NCBI RefSeq assembly: GCF_910592395.1
Contig: NC_088321.1
Span: 2,916,001 to 2,980,000 of the forward strand
Direction: 5' to 3'
DNA length: 64,000 nt
From: Lineus longissimus
Taxonomy: Eukaryota > Nemertea > Pilidiophora > Heteronemertea > Lineidae
In this document: positions 12,164 through 23,800 of the stretch, in pieces
Position numbering within the stretch: the stretch's first letter is position 1
Layout: every line of letters starts with the position of its first letter
The notes under the pieces: model-generated
Told to the model about the DNA's origin: nothing
Database searches by the model: none
What the model saw: only the letters and a program-made list of their open reading frames with translations
Program-made: the position numbers and the translations under genes

Positions 12164-13229
12164 CACTGGTACACTGCGTATAGAGTGTATGTAGGACGAC
12201 CCGGTCCCGGATTAATCATGACAATTTCAACAGGACAGACATCGAGACACCATCAACAGCCTGCACACCTAGGTTATCAAAACCTCACACAGCAGCGCTT
12301 TTAATACATAATAAACAGTGGCACAAACCTCTACATCCGGGATCTACGTGATTAGCAATTCAAATGGCTGTACCATACACCCTGTACACACCCATATGTC
12401 ACATGCCGCGTCACCGCCAGAATCTGGGCTGACGTAGTATGTCTGACCAGTCTAGCTGGCCGTTACGTGTCACTACTGTTTCTACATGACAAAAACATTT
12501 TTGTGACCTATCAAATAAGTTTTAGATTGAGAACAGGTCTTCTGGTAGATAGAAATAAAGATACCTGACACGAAAATATAAAAATGAATTCTTTGTCGCT
12601 AATTGTATTTTGCCACCTGCTTAAAATAGTACCTCTATATACACAAATCCACGTGGCTGTCATTTAATCCTGATGAAAAGTTTTTGTTGAAGTTAATTCA
12701 CAATAGTCATGCAGCAAATGGTAAATATTTGGTAAGAAATGTGGTAATGTGTTTTGAAATACATGTATGTTAGTGCAATTGTCGTATTGGGGAAACTAAC
12801 ACAGTAATTATAACCAAAGGTCAAGAGCGAGAATTCAACCCACAGGAGGAGGCTTTGATTGCTGTTCATATGATTACCACAGAAGCAAAATTGAAATTTT
12901 ATGTTTTCATCATCATATGCTAATGATAAAATGACATGTGATAGCGAGAGGCGTCGTCGATATTTATGTGAATTGTCATTAATTAATCACAGAGCTTTTA
13001 TGATCAGATGCGTCCAGGGGTATAAGAGGACCACCAGAAGTGGGGAGCGCATTGACTCCTGAATATGGAGGATGCAGAGACACGCTGTTGACAGCCCTGC
13101 ATGCCGACACCAGGCCATTTAGCCTAGACATTATGACAACATGGACAGTACTAGATATCGAGTCAACATTGATAACCTTGACACTGGTACATCAACAACT
13201 TTGACAACAAGACAATTCAGACTCTTCGA
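12164..13229. other. No gene recognised
   Basis: No coding, RNA or terminal-repeat signal found on either strand in this kilobase. Confidence 0.4.
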
Positions 13230-14013
13230 CAACGGTGACTGCCCATAAGTCCGAAGGTTCACAAGTCCGAAGGTCCATAAGACCACCAAGGAAACATCCC
13301 ATTTTGAAAACGACCCAAAATTTCGAAGGTCCACAGTTCCGAAGGTCCATAAGTCCGAAAGACCATAAGTCCGAAAGTAATGTAAAATGGTCCACAAAAC
13401 CGAAGGTTCACAAGTCCGAAGGTCCATAAGTCCGAAGGTCCATAAGACCACAAAGGAAAAATCCCATTTTAAAAACGACCCAAAATTCCGAAGGTCCACA
13501 GTTCCGAAGGTCCGTAAGTCCGAAAGACCATAAGTCCGAAAGTAATGTAAAATGGTCCGCAAGTCTGAAGGTTCACAAGTCCGAAGGTCCATAAGTCCGA
13601 AATCCCATTTTTAAGCGCGTGTATGTTATTCTTTAATAGTGGAAACCCGATTCTGCGAATCACCCTGACCCATGCCAGCATCACGCGATTTTCTGTGCAG
13701 GTAGTTATTTTTTAGCATGGCGTACGTGACAAGAGGGCTGAAGAAGGACTCAAAAGTTTTAATTTTCAATGACTTCCACTACCATCGTAACAAGAATGCC
13801 ACGGAAAAGATATACTGGCCATGCTGGATTATTTTCATTAAGGGGTAAAATCGGGGGAACGCTGCCCCCCCCCCCCACGGAAAACACTGAAAAAGCCTTG
13901 GTGCTGAAAGTGTTAATACATGGACGATTTTTGGTTGAATAGGCCAAAAATCATCAATTTCAAAATTTTGTTTTCGGACTTATGGACCTTCGGACTTGGA
14001 CCATCGGACTTAT
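13230..14013. mobile_element. Foldback-like element with minisatellite arms
   Basis: The left arm (13240-13610) is an array of an ~11-12-bp motif, AAGTCCGAAGGTCCAT, with a higher-order duplication of about 170 bp (the 'cccattttNaaaacgacccaaaat' block occurs near 13300 and 13466). The right end (13973-14013) is a shorter array of the inverse motif, ATGGACCTTCGGACTT. The ~360 bp between them, with a poly-C run at 13865, shows no gene. Inverted arms made of short direct repeats are the hallmark of Foldback elements. The long open frames across the array exist only because the period is regular. Confidence 0.5.
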
Positions 14014-14680
14014 AGGCAGTAATCTCGATAACAGGACTCCAAAGGTTTGTACACAGCGCGATAGCTTGTACAGTACATGTATTTTGATACTGTAGAAGTA
14101 AAATATGCCAATAGGACAGCCACAGTAAATCCGAACAGGTTTTGAGATGCGAGTGAAGAAAAGGGTCACAATGATTGGGCCTGTGAACTGGGATATCTGT
14201 GGAAGTGCCAGTGGTACCAGTAGAGTTAGATAGCAGGAATCTTTCCGAATATGCCAGCGACAGAGTGACAAGATTTGGACAGTATATAATTGTGTTGCCA
14301 GTGATCAGTGAAAGATCCGGGCTGGAGATGAGAGATGGCGCTGCTGTAATAAATATATATAGGGGCAGTCTGGTAGAATATTAGTCTTCGTCGTTAAGAG
14401 GCAGTAATTACGGAAAGTGTTGATACATCATTGATAGGGCCGAATTACATTTGTAATCACAATGCTTGGGAAAGTGTTGAGACGGTATATAGCGACAGAA
14501 AGTCATTGGTGACAGTCGTGGTAAAGCGGCGTTGTCAGAGTCACAATATCAGGCCGGTGTTTCATCGTTATTGACAGAGTGACAAAGTTAAGGAGAGTGT
14601 TGCGATGACACTGATCGAGTCACAATGTTCGGGACGGTGCTGAGTTGCCAATAATAAAATTCACAAGCCTATCGGCCTCA
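14014..14680. repeat. Degenerate minisatellite built on GAGTCACAAT..GTGTTG
   Basis: From about 14164 to 14660 a loose motif (GAGTCACAAT, a few bases, GG, then GTGTTG) recurs at least six times, for example near 14262, 14452, 14534, 14575 and 14617, with uneven spacing of 40-90 bp. No coding meaning seen. Confidence 0.4.
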
Positions 14681-15129
14681 GGTTCACAATTAGATTGGTT
14701 AGACCACAGGCCACTGAAACTTAGGTTCTGTTGTATAGCTTGACGCAAGGGCCCAACGCGCCGCGTAGCGGCAAAAAAGCGAAGCTGGCGAAACATTTAT
14801 AACGGGTCACCGTCACTTATTATTGGACTTATAGCGCATTTACGGGGTTGCAACTATTTTGCTTTATAGTGTCACCAGGAAAGAAAAGCATGCGACCTAA
14901 CGCCGATCTATTTGTATAAAGTGATAATTGGAAGGTATATCGTAGGAAATATCAATAAAATAATCATTCCATGTCGTCTTTTGAGGGCATTTTTGATTGT
15001 GAAAAATATATGTGTACGTCACCGTAGTCTCTGCAATGATAATTTTATCAGAGCAGTCTCGCGCAAGTAGAAGTTCTTTACCTATTAGTTCTTCACTTAT
15101 TAGTTTCAACGTCTGGCGCAAAGCCAGAC

Positions 15130-17445
15130 GTTTTCCATTACGATTTCACTACGATGTTTGACAAGAAGGAGCAGTGCGCGAGATATGCTAATGAGCAGAC
15201 TTCCCTCGCTTGAGTTTCTGAAGAATGTTCCATATCGCGCTAAGCTCATCACTACTGATTATGACAGGCGTGCAACGGTTGGTATCTGCTCCCCAACTTC
15301 CACCCTAATACGGTGCAATAAGTTACCATTTGATGGGAATGGGACAATGCCCTCACTGTGTATGGAGTCATAGGGATAAGAAGACATTATTCATTAGTGT
15401 TGGTACAAGTGATTTTGCCCAAAAAGCATGCGCATTCAAAAAACAAAATATGCAAGGTTACGGTATCACCTCCATGACCATGACGACGTGCAGAAAGTGC
15501 ACTGGCCAGTGCATACCCTATGGCTATGTACTAGTAAACATGGTAAACATGAACAACATCATCATTCATCGGCAGTTCATTTTACTCCGAGCTTTTCCTG
15601 AAACATATAGCCATGATGATTAGGCCTACCATGTACCATGACCAATAACAGCACTAGATCATGTAGATGTCAACAAGTTCACATGAACCGTATAATCCCG
15701 CATGGCGCATGTGGGGCATGCGTCTAAACCAAAGCCCCAAAATCACTTGTTTTGGTCTATATCACTTGTGTTTCCCCCGTCTCCCAGTCCATAATACATT
15801 TACAGTTTACAATCCCCGATCATGGCCCAACAAAAGGTCATCGGTTGACTAAAGGAACACAACTGTTCAATGGATTTATAGTTGAATGCGATCAAACTAC
15901 GTCTTTTCAATCGTGGATTGTAAATTTAACCCCATGGGCCTAGGGAAGGCCCTATAACAATACTTTCGACACAGTTATTATCTCCGCTGCCTCCACCATG
16001 TTACACACAGTGCTCACTGCTGATTCTAAAATGCGCCACCTAGTCAAAACAGGACATATGTTCTTCTAGGAATAGATCTCTTTCCAATATTTCGTCATTC
16101 CACTATCGTCATCACCTCATCATACTTTCATTGACATTACAGGCACACATCCACAGAGCACTCTTCAAATCATCTACACAGTGGTTATCCAACTAGGATT
16201 ATAAAGGTAATTTCTCAGCCCCACACAGTGGGTTTCAGTCTTGATAAAGGGGCACTATTGCTAGCAGCTAGGTAGGCAAGATAAAGTTAGACGAAGTAGC
16301 CGATAGGGGTCTCTCACCCCTCAAAGTCCGTCACAACTATTCAAGCTTGTACAAGGAATACATGCAGCGCTGACTCTAACAAGACCCAATGGGAATGTCG
16401 CACAGTCATCTGTCAAAAACAAGACCTATGTTGCAGTATGATCTCTTGCCAATATTTAATAATTGCACTATCGTCATCACCTCATCATACTTCATTGACA
16501 TTACAGGTACACATTGACATAGACCACTGTTGCAGTCAACGACACAGTCGCTATCCAAGTAGCATTTATAGAGGTAATTATCATTATCATACCTCATTAG
16601 CATGTGAACCAATCACGTCGCGTCCTTTGCGATCACGGCAAAGCCTCATGGAATAATGTCTTTCACCGTTGAATAATTTTTCATATTCCATGCCTACAAC
16701 TTCAATTTCTTCATATTCCATGGCTAGAAGTTCAATACTAATATAATATCCAAGATAAAGTTACAAGAAGTAGTCAATAGGGGTCTCTCACCTCTCACTG
16801 TATGTCCACACTATTCACGCTTGTACGAGGAATACATTCAATGCTGAATCTAACAACACCCAGTGCCCTTACTCTGTATATTAGTCACTGGAAGATGGCC
16901 CATTTCACTCCTTGCTTCTACTTCACCTATAGTCTCATTGCAAACGCCTCAGTTCTATGATATCACATTCACTTTCAGCTGTCATGCAACGCAACAACTG
17001 TGCTATCTGCCATCGCACATCAACGAAGAAGTGCAGCCGCCCACATTCCACCTCACGTCTGTCCGACCAGCTGCAATCCTCGAGGACGCCCCACTGTACC
17101 ACGATTTCACTACGATGTTTGACAAGAAGGAGCAGTGCGCGAGAAAGGCAAATAAGCAGACTTCCCTCGCTTGAGTTTCGGAAGAATGTTCCATATCGCG
17201 CTAAGCTGACCACTGCTGACCATGACAGGCGTGCATTGGACTGGTACAGGTTGGAACTGAACATTGAATATGCTGGTGGTGACGCTTTCTGATGAGAAGT
17301 TGGTCGTGACTGATGCAGTATCCTTGGACTTGTCCACAGCATCGTTCAATCATTGCTCTCTGTGCTGCCTTGATTCTGTACTTACCCAAATACTAAGACC
17401 AAATGCCTGTTGACCGTGCTTTAAGAGAGACTGGCGCCATGCCTA
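15130..17445. repeat. Region of overlapping segmental duplications
   Basis: A ~145-bp block at 15136-15278 recurs at 17098-17243 at roughly 90% identity (shared 'tttcactacgatgtttgac' and 'ttccatatcgcgctaagct'). A second pair is 16087-16215 with 16450-16575, and a third is 16278-16385 with 16753-16865. In the first pair one frame keeps LPSLEF.KNVPYRAKL in both copies, so an old coding segment is possible, but no family is recognised and both copies hit stops. Confidence 0.5.
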
Positions 17446-17824
17446 GAGATATGACTGACCCCTATTGGCAAATTTGTATGACTTTATCTTGCCTACCTAG
17501 CTGCTGCCTATAGTCTCCCTTTAACTGCGGAGCACTTCAAAGTCGATAAAATGCCATGTTCCACCTTTTAATGTGTTCAGACCGCCATTTTCAAAATAAT
17601 CAAGTCAGGACACTGCCTTCTAGTCTCATAATAAATTTTGCTTTCCTCAATAATAACATTTCTTCTTCTTCAATGCTTTCATCATTCCAAACTTCTCCTC
17701 CTCTGACTTTTACAGGGGTACAGTCATGGCAATCAAAACCCAAATACTGAGACCAAATGCCTGTTGACTGTGCTTTAAGAGAGACTGGCGCCATGCCTAG
17801 TCTCTCTTAAAGCACAGTCAACAG
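17384..17824. repeat. 60-bp duplication ending in a perfect 26-bp hairpin
   Basis: About 60 bp at 17384-17443 recur at 17740-17801. In the second copy the last 26 bp (17761-17786) are followed, after a 12-nt loop, by their exact reverse complement (17799-17824). The first copy lacks the inverted arm, so the hairpin arose with or after the duplication. Confidence 0.8.
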
Positions 17825-18159
17825 ACACCAACCCCCTCAGACTCAGAAACCACAAACGCCCAACCCTTCCTGCTACCTTAATACTTCTGGATATTCTTTT
17901 GGCACATTGCCAATGCCAATTGCCACTTGCCAGGTATTGAACTAACCCATGAAAAAGCTCGAAGTCACATGACATACAAAATGGTGGACGAACAAGAAAA
18001 TGTAAACAGCGAGATTTCAACATGAAAATTGTCAACAAAAACACCTTTAATTACGGACTTGATCTTCTCTGCAAAAGATTGGATACATAATCTAACACAT
18101 GGGGATGACGAAGGTATAGTTGTCATTAAAAAAAAGGAAGTGACTACTTGGCTAGCCCG
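17825..18159. other. No gene recognised
   Basis: Short open frames on both strands, none recognisable. Confidence 0.4.
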
Positions 18160-18385
18160 GCTTACCAAACAGCGACTTTTTCTTGTCCTGAATGGAGAGT
18201 CGAACTCATTTATATTAAAGAAAAGTCTCCAGCTCGCCAAACAGGGTAGATTTTTTACCTGTTTGGCAAGCCCGGCTGGCCGAACAGGGTGGCTCTTTAG
18301 TGCTGTTTGGCAAGCGGCTCTCCAAACAGGACAAAAAAAGATGCCTGTTCGGCGAACGGCTTGCCAAATAGACCCGGCCTAAAAA
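18160..18385. repeat. Cluster of GCCAAACAGG motifs in alternating orientation
   Basis: Six variants of GCCAAACAGG and its inverse lie between 18236 and 18353 in alternating orientation: 18236, 18258 (inverse), 18279, 18302 (inverse), 18321 and 18343 (inverse). The first two form a 12-bp stem with an 8-nt loop. This could be a small foldback element or a cluster of palindromic protein-binding sites. No gene is linked to it here. Confidence 0.6.
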
Positions 18386-19392
18386 AAGCAATCTTACGGA
18401 CCAAAACGCTACCGTAGTCGTTTCAATGTTCAACGTTCAGCCCTTCGATTCAAATTTACCGCCTGAAAACTGAGAAGGCGGTACCGCACTCATGGAAATC
18501 AATGACGCAATGCTCTGTAAGACCACATCGAAATTATCCTCAAAAATAAGAAATAAATTGCAATAAAGATATAAAACGCGCATACATGGATTTTGGCGAA
18601 AAACACCAGGTTTGTCAATCACGTCCTATTTTACAATTCGGCATTTTCAAAGGGAAAGGTTCTAATTCATGAAGTGAATATACTCTCAACAATGTGAGCA
18701 TTTTTTCGTCATTCCCGCATAACTGTTCAACAGTCAACGTCCAACGACAATCCCACTCGACAAATGGTAATATTTATTCATGTCAAATACCTTGACAACA
18801 TTTTATTTAATTTTAAAAGCAGTTATCGAGTAAACGGACATCATCCAAAATATCCACGAAATAAACGGACAAATGACCACAAAATACCTATTCTCAAAAA
18901 ACTTGCGATTTATACCAAATAAATCTGACGGGAAACAGAAGAACTGCATTCAAATTTAGCTAGGCTATGAAAAATAATAAGACCTGTAGTGATAGATTTC
19001 AAGGAGAAAATCGAGAGGCAAAAATAAGGATCACAATAATTAGGAACAGTGTATGTCATTAATCAATACAAAATCAGTATGTTGTGAATAGAAACGATTC
19101 AAATTTGAACTGGCCGGACGTACGTTTCAAACTATCTAGATTTGCAACAGCACGTGTATCAGCTTTATTTAAAGCTGACGGGTCAAATATACATTCCCGA
19201 GTACGGCCGAAGCCGAGCTTTCAGGAATGTTCGTGATGTGCATTTGGATCTTCTACTGAATTATACCCATTACCCACAGTGTACGAATCGAAAGCGTGGA
19301 ATTCTCTGCAGAAAACGTGGGTTGCACGTCATGTGAAAGCGTTCAGTTAGATCAGCATATAAAATATCCGGACGAAAAAGTCTGAACACGAT
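18386..19392. other. No gene recognised
   Basis: AT-rich, short open frames only. The frame at 19142-19336 resembles nothing known. Confidence 0.4.
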
Positions 19393-19514
19393 TCATGAGC
19401 CACTGACCTCCGCAGCGCACTGTATACCAACGCCAACATAGTACTCTAATTTCTTCAGTTTATCTGTTTCTGTTTCTGTTTCTGTTTCCGCTAACAGAGG
19501 AGTAACGGCGCTGG
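19393..19514 (-). pseudogene. 3' end of the RNase H-bearing ORF element, cut off by the Gypsy insertion
   Basis: Removing the Gypsy element at 19520-27759 and one CTGCT copy joins this segment to 27765 onward. The RNase H frame then continues for about eight codons and stops in CTC-CTC-TGT-TAG (about 19492-19503). Beyond lies a (CTGTTT)n tract at about 19465-19495 and unremarkable sequence, presumably the 3' untranslated end. Confidence 0.6.
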
Positions 19515-19519
19515 CTGCT
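19515..19519. repeat. Target site duplication CTGCT (left)
   Basis: CTGCT directly abuts the left LTR here and abuts the right LTR at 27760-27764. It marks the exact ends of the Gypsy insertion. Confidence 0.85.
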
Positions 19520-19699
19520 TGCATTGTCAGGGCGGGGATTATACCCCGGGCCTCGTATCCCTGATATGCGGGGTGGTTTTTAGGACGGATTCCACAGAAT
19601 AAAACCGAAGACGAAACTCGTGGTACTTCTCTCTTATTACTTCTCATGAAACTAGGCACTAAAACCCATACAGTTGCGGTAGATGCTAAATACAATACA
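19520..19699 (-). repeat. 3' LTR of Gypsy-1
   Basis: Direct copy of 27586-27759. Plus-strand ends are TGCATTGTCAGG and AATACAATACA (TG...CA). It has 6 extra bases (about 19530-19535, GGCGGG) that the other LTR lacks; otherwise the two appear identical by eye. At about 175-180 bp it is short for an LTR. Confidence 0.9.
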
Positions 19700-19710
19700 T
19701 CATCCCCCTC

Positions 19711-20864
19711 GGATGAGCGTATGACTAGCTCCGGCCATACGCTAAAATTAAAAAACAAACAAGTTCAGCATTATCAGATTATGATATGAACACGTCATGG
19801 AAACAAAACACTGATTACTCACAAACACTTCTGTGGATTAAACACTGGATTTTGTATAAAAGACACATACTCGAAGGTATGACAAAATTATAAAAATTAC
19901 TTTGGTTTCCTCCAGTAATCTTAATATGATAAAGAACATCCAAAAATAAATGCTGCATGTAATAGATGCCTAGTACATGAATAAAATGGTTATCAAAATG
20001 AGGTTGTCCTCTGGCTATGAAAGAATCACTCCGAATCCTCACGAAATGAATAAATATAATGTCATCATATATATTGTCTATATATGAGTAGAGTCCGCAA
20101 ATGCTTATCAATGCACGTTGGAAGTGGCCAGCAAAACAATCCAGTCACAACCAGGTACAGAGAAGTCCTTGAAAGCATTATCACTTAATACTCGATAGTC
20201 CGTAGCACACATCGAAAATTCACAGAACCAACACATTCACGAATAGCAGCATGACTAAAACAGTTTGCAGCACACAAGCTGGGGTGGAAACCATTTAACA
20301 CAGAGCAATAGGCCTAGGAGAAGAGGGAAAATACACTCAAAATCTCAATGTAACCTTTAATAGGTGGATATATTCAGGTGGTTAAGTTGTGGCATCAAGG
20401 TTAAGTGGCAAGATACAAGTACATGTTTACACCAAATCTAAATGAACCTGCAGGTTTTAAAATAAGCCAAGCACTCGACTCATAACATGTACAAATACAT
20501 CTTAAAACCAGACCTAAATTTTTAGTGCCTGTAGTGATACCATATAATCTGCCAAACAAATGTCACTACGTGGCAACTGACTGGTCATAATATACAGAAA
20601 AAAGAAACTCACAACCAAACACTCACACACACAAAATTGGAGAATATGGCTAGTTGTGCATTATCAGAAGCCTGGTTTGACCCCAAATGGCAATGTTAGC
20701 CCTCCCTGACTCAGAAGTATCAGATTCACACAAGCACACAATCAGACAGTCGCACGTCAGTGAAATGCATGACAGTCAACATTTACCCTCCTTGTCCAAC
20801 CATTAGGCATATGCAACTAAACATCCAGGCAGCTGGACATAGCATAATATGGAGCGCAACTCAA
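19711..20864 (-). other. Long 3' non-coding region of Gypsy-1
   Basis: About 1.15 kb between the pol stop and the polypurine tract with no credible ORF; an env-like gene is not seen. Short frames such as 19815-20111 look random. Confidence 0.6.
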
Positions 20865-23800
20865 CTACTTGAGTGACCAATTGTCCCTGTTTACCCCACG
20901 AGCAATCCTCAGCTTGTCACAATGAGTTCGGTAGGTTGTTCCAGCCAAATCAAGTTGCAGAGTAACAGTGAAATCTTCACCTACATGCTTTACTAGGTAT
21001 GGTCCTCGCCATGGCACATGTTTGTCGCCTTTAAAAGATTTCCTTGGATTATAATACCAAACATAATCACCAGCTTTGAGGGACTGATATTTGGGAATTG
21101 AAGTCTCATACTGCTTCTTCTGGATTCTTTGTGATAACTGCAAGTTGTTACGCGCTATACTGTAGGCTTTCTGGAATCTATCATCAAGTTGCCTGATATA
21201 AGATGGTACTGAAGTCTGTGTCTCAGCAGGCTTGGTGTATAAGAGATTCATGGGTAGCTTCATTTCCCTTGATGTCAACATATAATGTGGAGTCTCGCCT
21301 GTGCTGTTATGCACTGAAGATCGATAAGCCATCAAGAAGATGGGGAGCATGACATCCCAATCGCCAACTGATTCCTTGTGATCATAGGTGTAGGTTTTGA
21401 TCATAGACTTCAAGATCTTGTTAAAGTTTTCTACCAATCCATTGGATTTAGGGTTGTATGGTGTTGTTAATGACTTGTCGATTCCAAGTTTTTGAAGCAA
21501 TGAGGCGTACAAGTTGGAAATAAACTGGGGTCCTCTGTCAGAATGAAGAATATACATACAGCCAAACCGTGAAATAAGTTCTCTAATGATAGCATTGCAG
21601 ACCTCTTCTGTTTCAACTGTCTTCAGCGGTGCAGCTTCAACCCTTTTAGTGAAGTTGTCCTCCATCGTTAATACATATCTGGAACCACGGGGGGTTTGAC
21701 GTAATGGTCCGATTATGTCAATTGAGACACGCTCGAAGGCTTCAACAAATAGTTGTTGAGTGAGAGGTACTCTTTTCTTTTTATGGGGATGCTTAATGGT
21801 GTTGCAAGTTTCACAGTGAGAGACAAATCTTGTTACATCAGTCCTCCAGTTTACCCAATAGAAGTCTGCTTTCAGACGCTGTGCTGTCTTTTGGATCCCA
21901 AGATGACCTGAACATGGATCAGAATGCAACTTTTCGATAAGAATGTGTCGTAATGTTCGTGGAACAACTAGCTGATTCCTGGTGGGTTTGTCTGGTACAA
22001 TCAACTTCCGATACAATATACCGTTTTCCAAAAACAAAGATCTCCAATGTTGTCTCAGGACTTTAACACCGAGGCTTTCCTTGGATATGGTTCGGTAATT
22101 CGGGTAGTCAGACCCACTTAACTTCAGCTGGACTATGGGTGATATATCCGGGTCAGAGAGCTGCAAATTGGAAATCTCAGACAAGGGAACTAAGTCTGTT
22201 ACTGGTTGTTGACCTTGAACGACATCTGCTTGTTTCTGATCTTGAATGGCCTTCCGTGATTGTGATCTAGTTGTTACTGCACAGTTTAGCATAAGTTTAT
22301 CTACAGCTTCTTCTATGTTTTTATCAACATTCACTGTGTGATGGCAAGGGGGAATGTCTGGTGGTTGCTTTGGTTTATACCATCTTGGCTTTCCTTTGCT
22401 GAGTTGTCGATCAGTCTCGACCACTTCATCCTCTCGGCGACACTGAAGGCACTGCATCCGACTCATTGCATCAGCATTGGCATGGTGTCTGCCGGGCCTG
22501 TGCACTACATCAAAGGTGAACTGGGACATAAAAAGTTGCCATCGCTGTATTTGCTCTTGTGCGTCAGTCAACGTGAGCATATGGCTAACTGCAGCATTGT
22601 CCGTTCTGATGAGGAACTTTCTGCCATAAAGGTATGGTCGAAAATGCTGGATCGACTTGATTACAGCCAAGAATTCGCGCTTTGTGATGCAATAGTTTCT
22701 CTCAGCATCCGCCAGCAAATGGGAATAATATCCAATGACAACTTCCTTCTTATCCTGAATTTGACTCAAGACTGATCCAACCCCTGTATGGGAGGCATCT
22801 GTGTCCAAGATGAAATCTCCTTTGGTAATATCTGGATAAGACAGTAGTGGAGCTGCAATGAGAGCTGCCTTCAGTCGTCTAAATGATATCTCATGCTTTT
22901 CAGTCCAAATAAGGGTGCTATTCTTCTTGAGGAGTTGATAGAGTGGAGAAGCTAGGTCAGACATGTTTCTGATAAATCGTCGATAGTAACTGACAAGGCC
23001 AAGAAATCGTTTGACTTCAGTCCTTAACTTCGACCTTGGAACATTCCCTGGTGATGGCCAAAGTTCGACAGATGATACTTTGCTCACTAATGGTTCTATG
23101 CCTTTCTCTGAAAACCTGTGACCTAAGTATTCCAAGCTGGATTGGAAAAGAAAACACTTGCTAGGCTTCATCTTCAACCGGGCCTTCTGTAGACGCTGGA
23201 GAACCCGTTCAAAGTTATGGAGAGTTTCCTCAAAGGTCTTTCCAAAAACAAGAATATCATCAAGGTACAGGAGGCACTTCTCCCACTGGAGTCCTCGGAG
23301 AACATTTTCCATCAGCCGTTGAAATGTAGCGGGAGCATTTGACAGACCGAAAGCTAAAACTTTAAATTGGAACAAACCTTCTTTTGTCAAAAATGCGCTT
23401 TTTTCGCGATCTTCGTTTGATTTTAAGGGTACCTGCCAGTAGCCACTCTGGAGGTCTAGAGAGCAGAAGAAGCGACTACCATGGAGGGAGTCTATGCAGT
23501 CGTCAAATCTTGGTATCGGGTAGCTATCAGCCTTGGTGACAGAGTTCAACTTTCTAAAATCGATACAGAAACGATTAGTTCCATCCTTTTTAGATACTAT
23601 CACTGGTGCGCTAGCCCAAGGACTTTTAGAAGGCTCCATGATTCCTCGCTCTAATCCGTCTCGAACGGCGGCCTTGATTTCCTGTTCCTTCTTGTAGCCT
23701 TGTCTCCGCAAGGGCAAGCGAAAAGGTCTATTAGTTCCTGTGTCAATCTCATGGCTGATCATATCTGTACATCCGATGTCTGTTGGTGAAGTAGAGAAAG

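Noticed and set aside
13230-13610. Array that superficially resembles CRISPR repeats
   Set aside because: Units are about 11-12 bp with no unique spacers, in a eukaryotic transposon-rich context.
13131-13684. Long minus-strand frames (Leu-Arg-Thr-Phe-Gly-rich)
   Set aside because: Produced by the regular minisatellite period in the foldback arm, in several frames at once.
15108-15132. AACGTCTGGC stem with GCAAA loop followed by TTTT, like a bacterial terminator
   Set aside because: The context is eukaryotic with no transcription unit ending there; a 10-bp stem occurs by chance at this scale.
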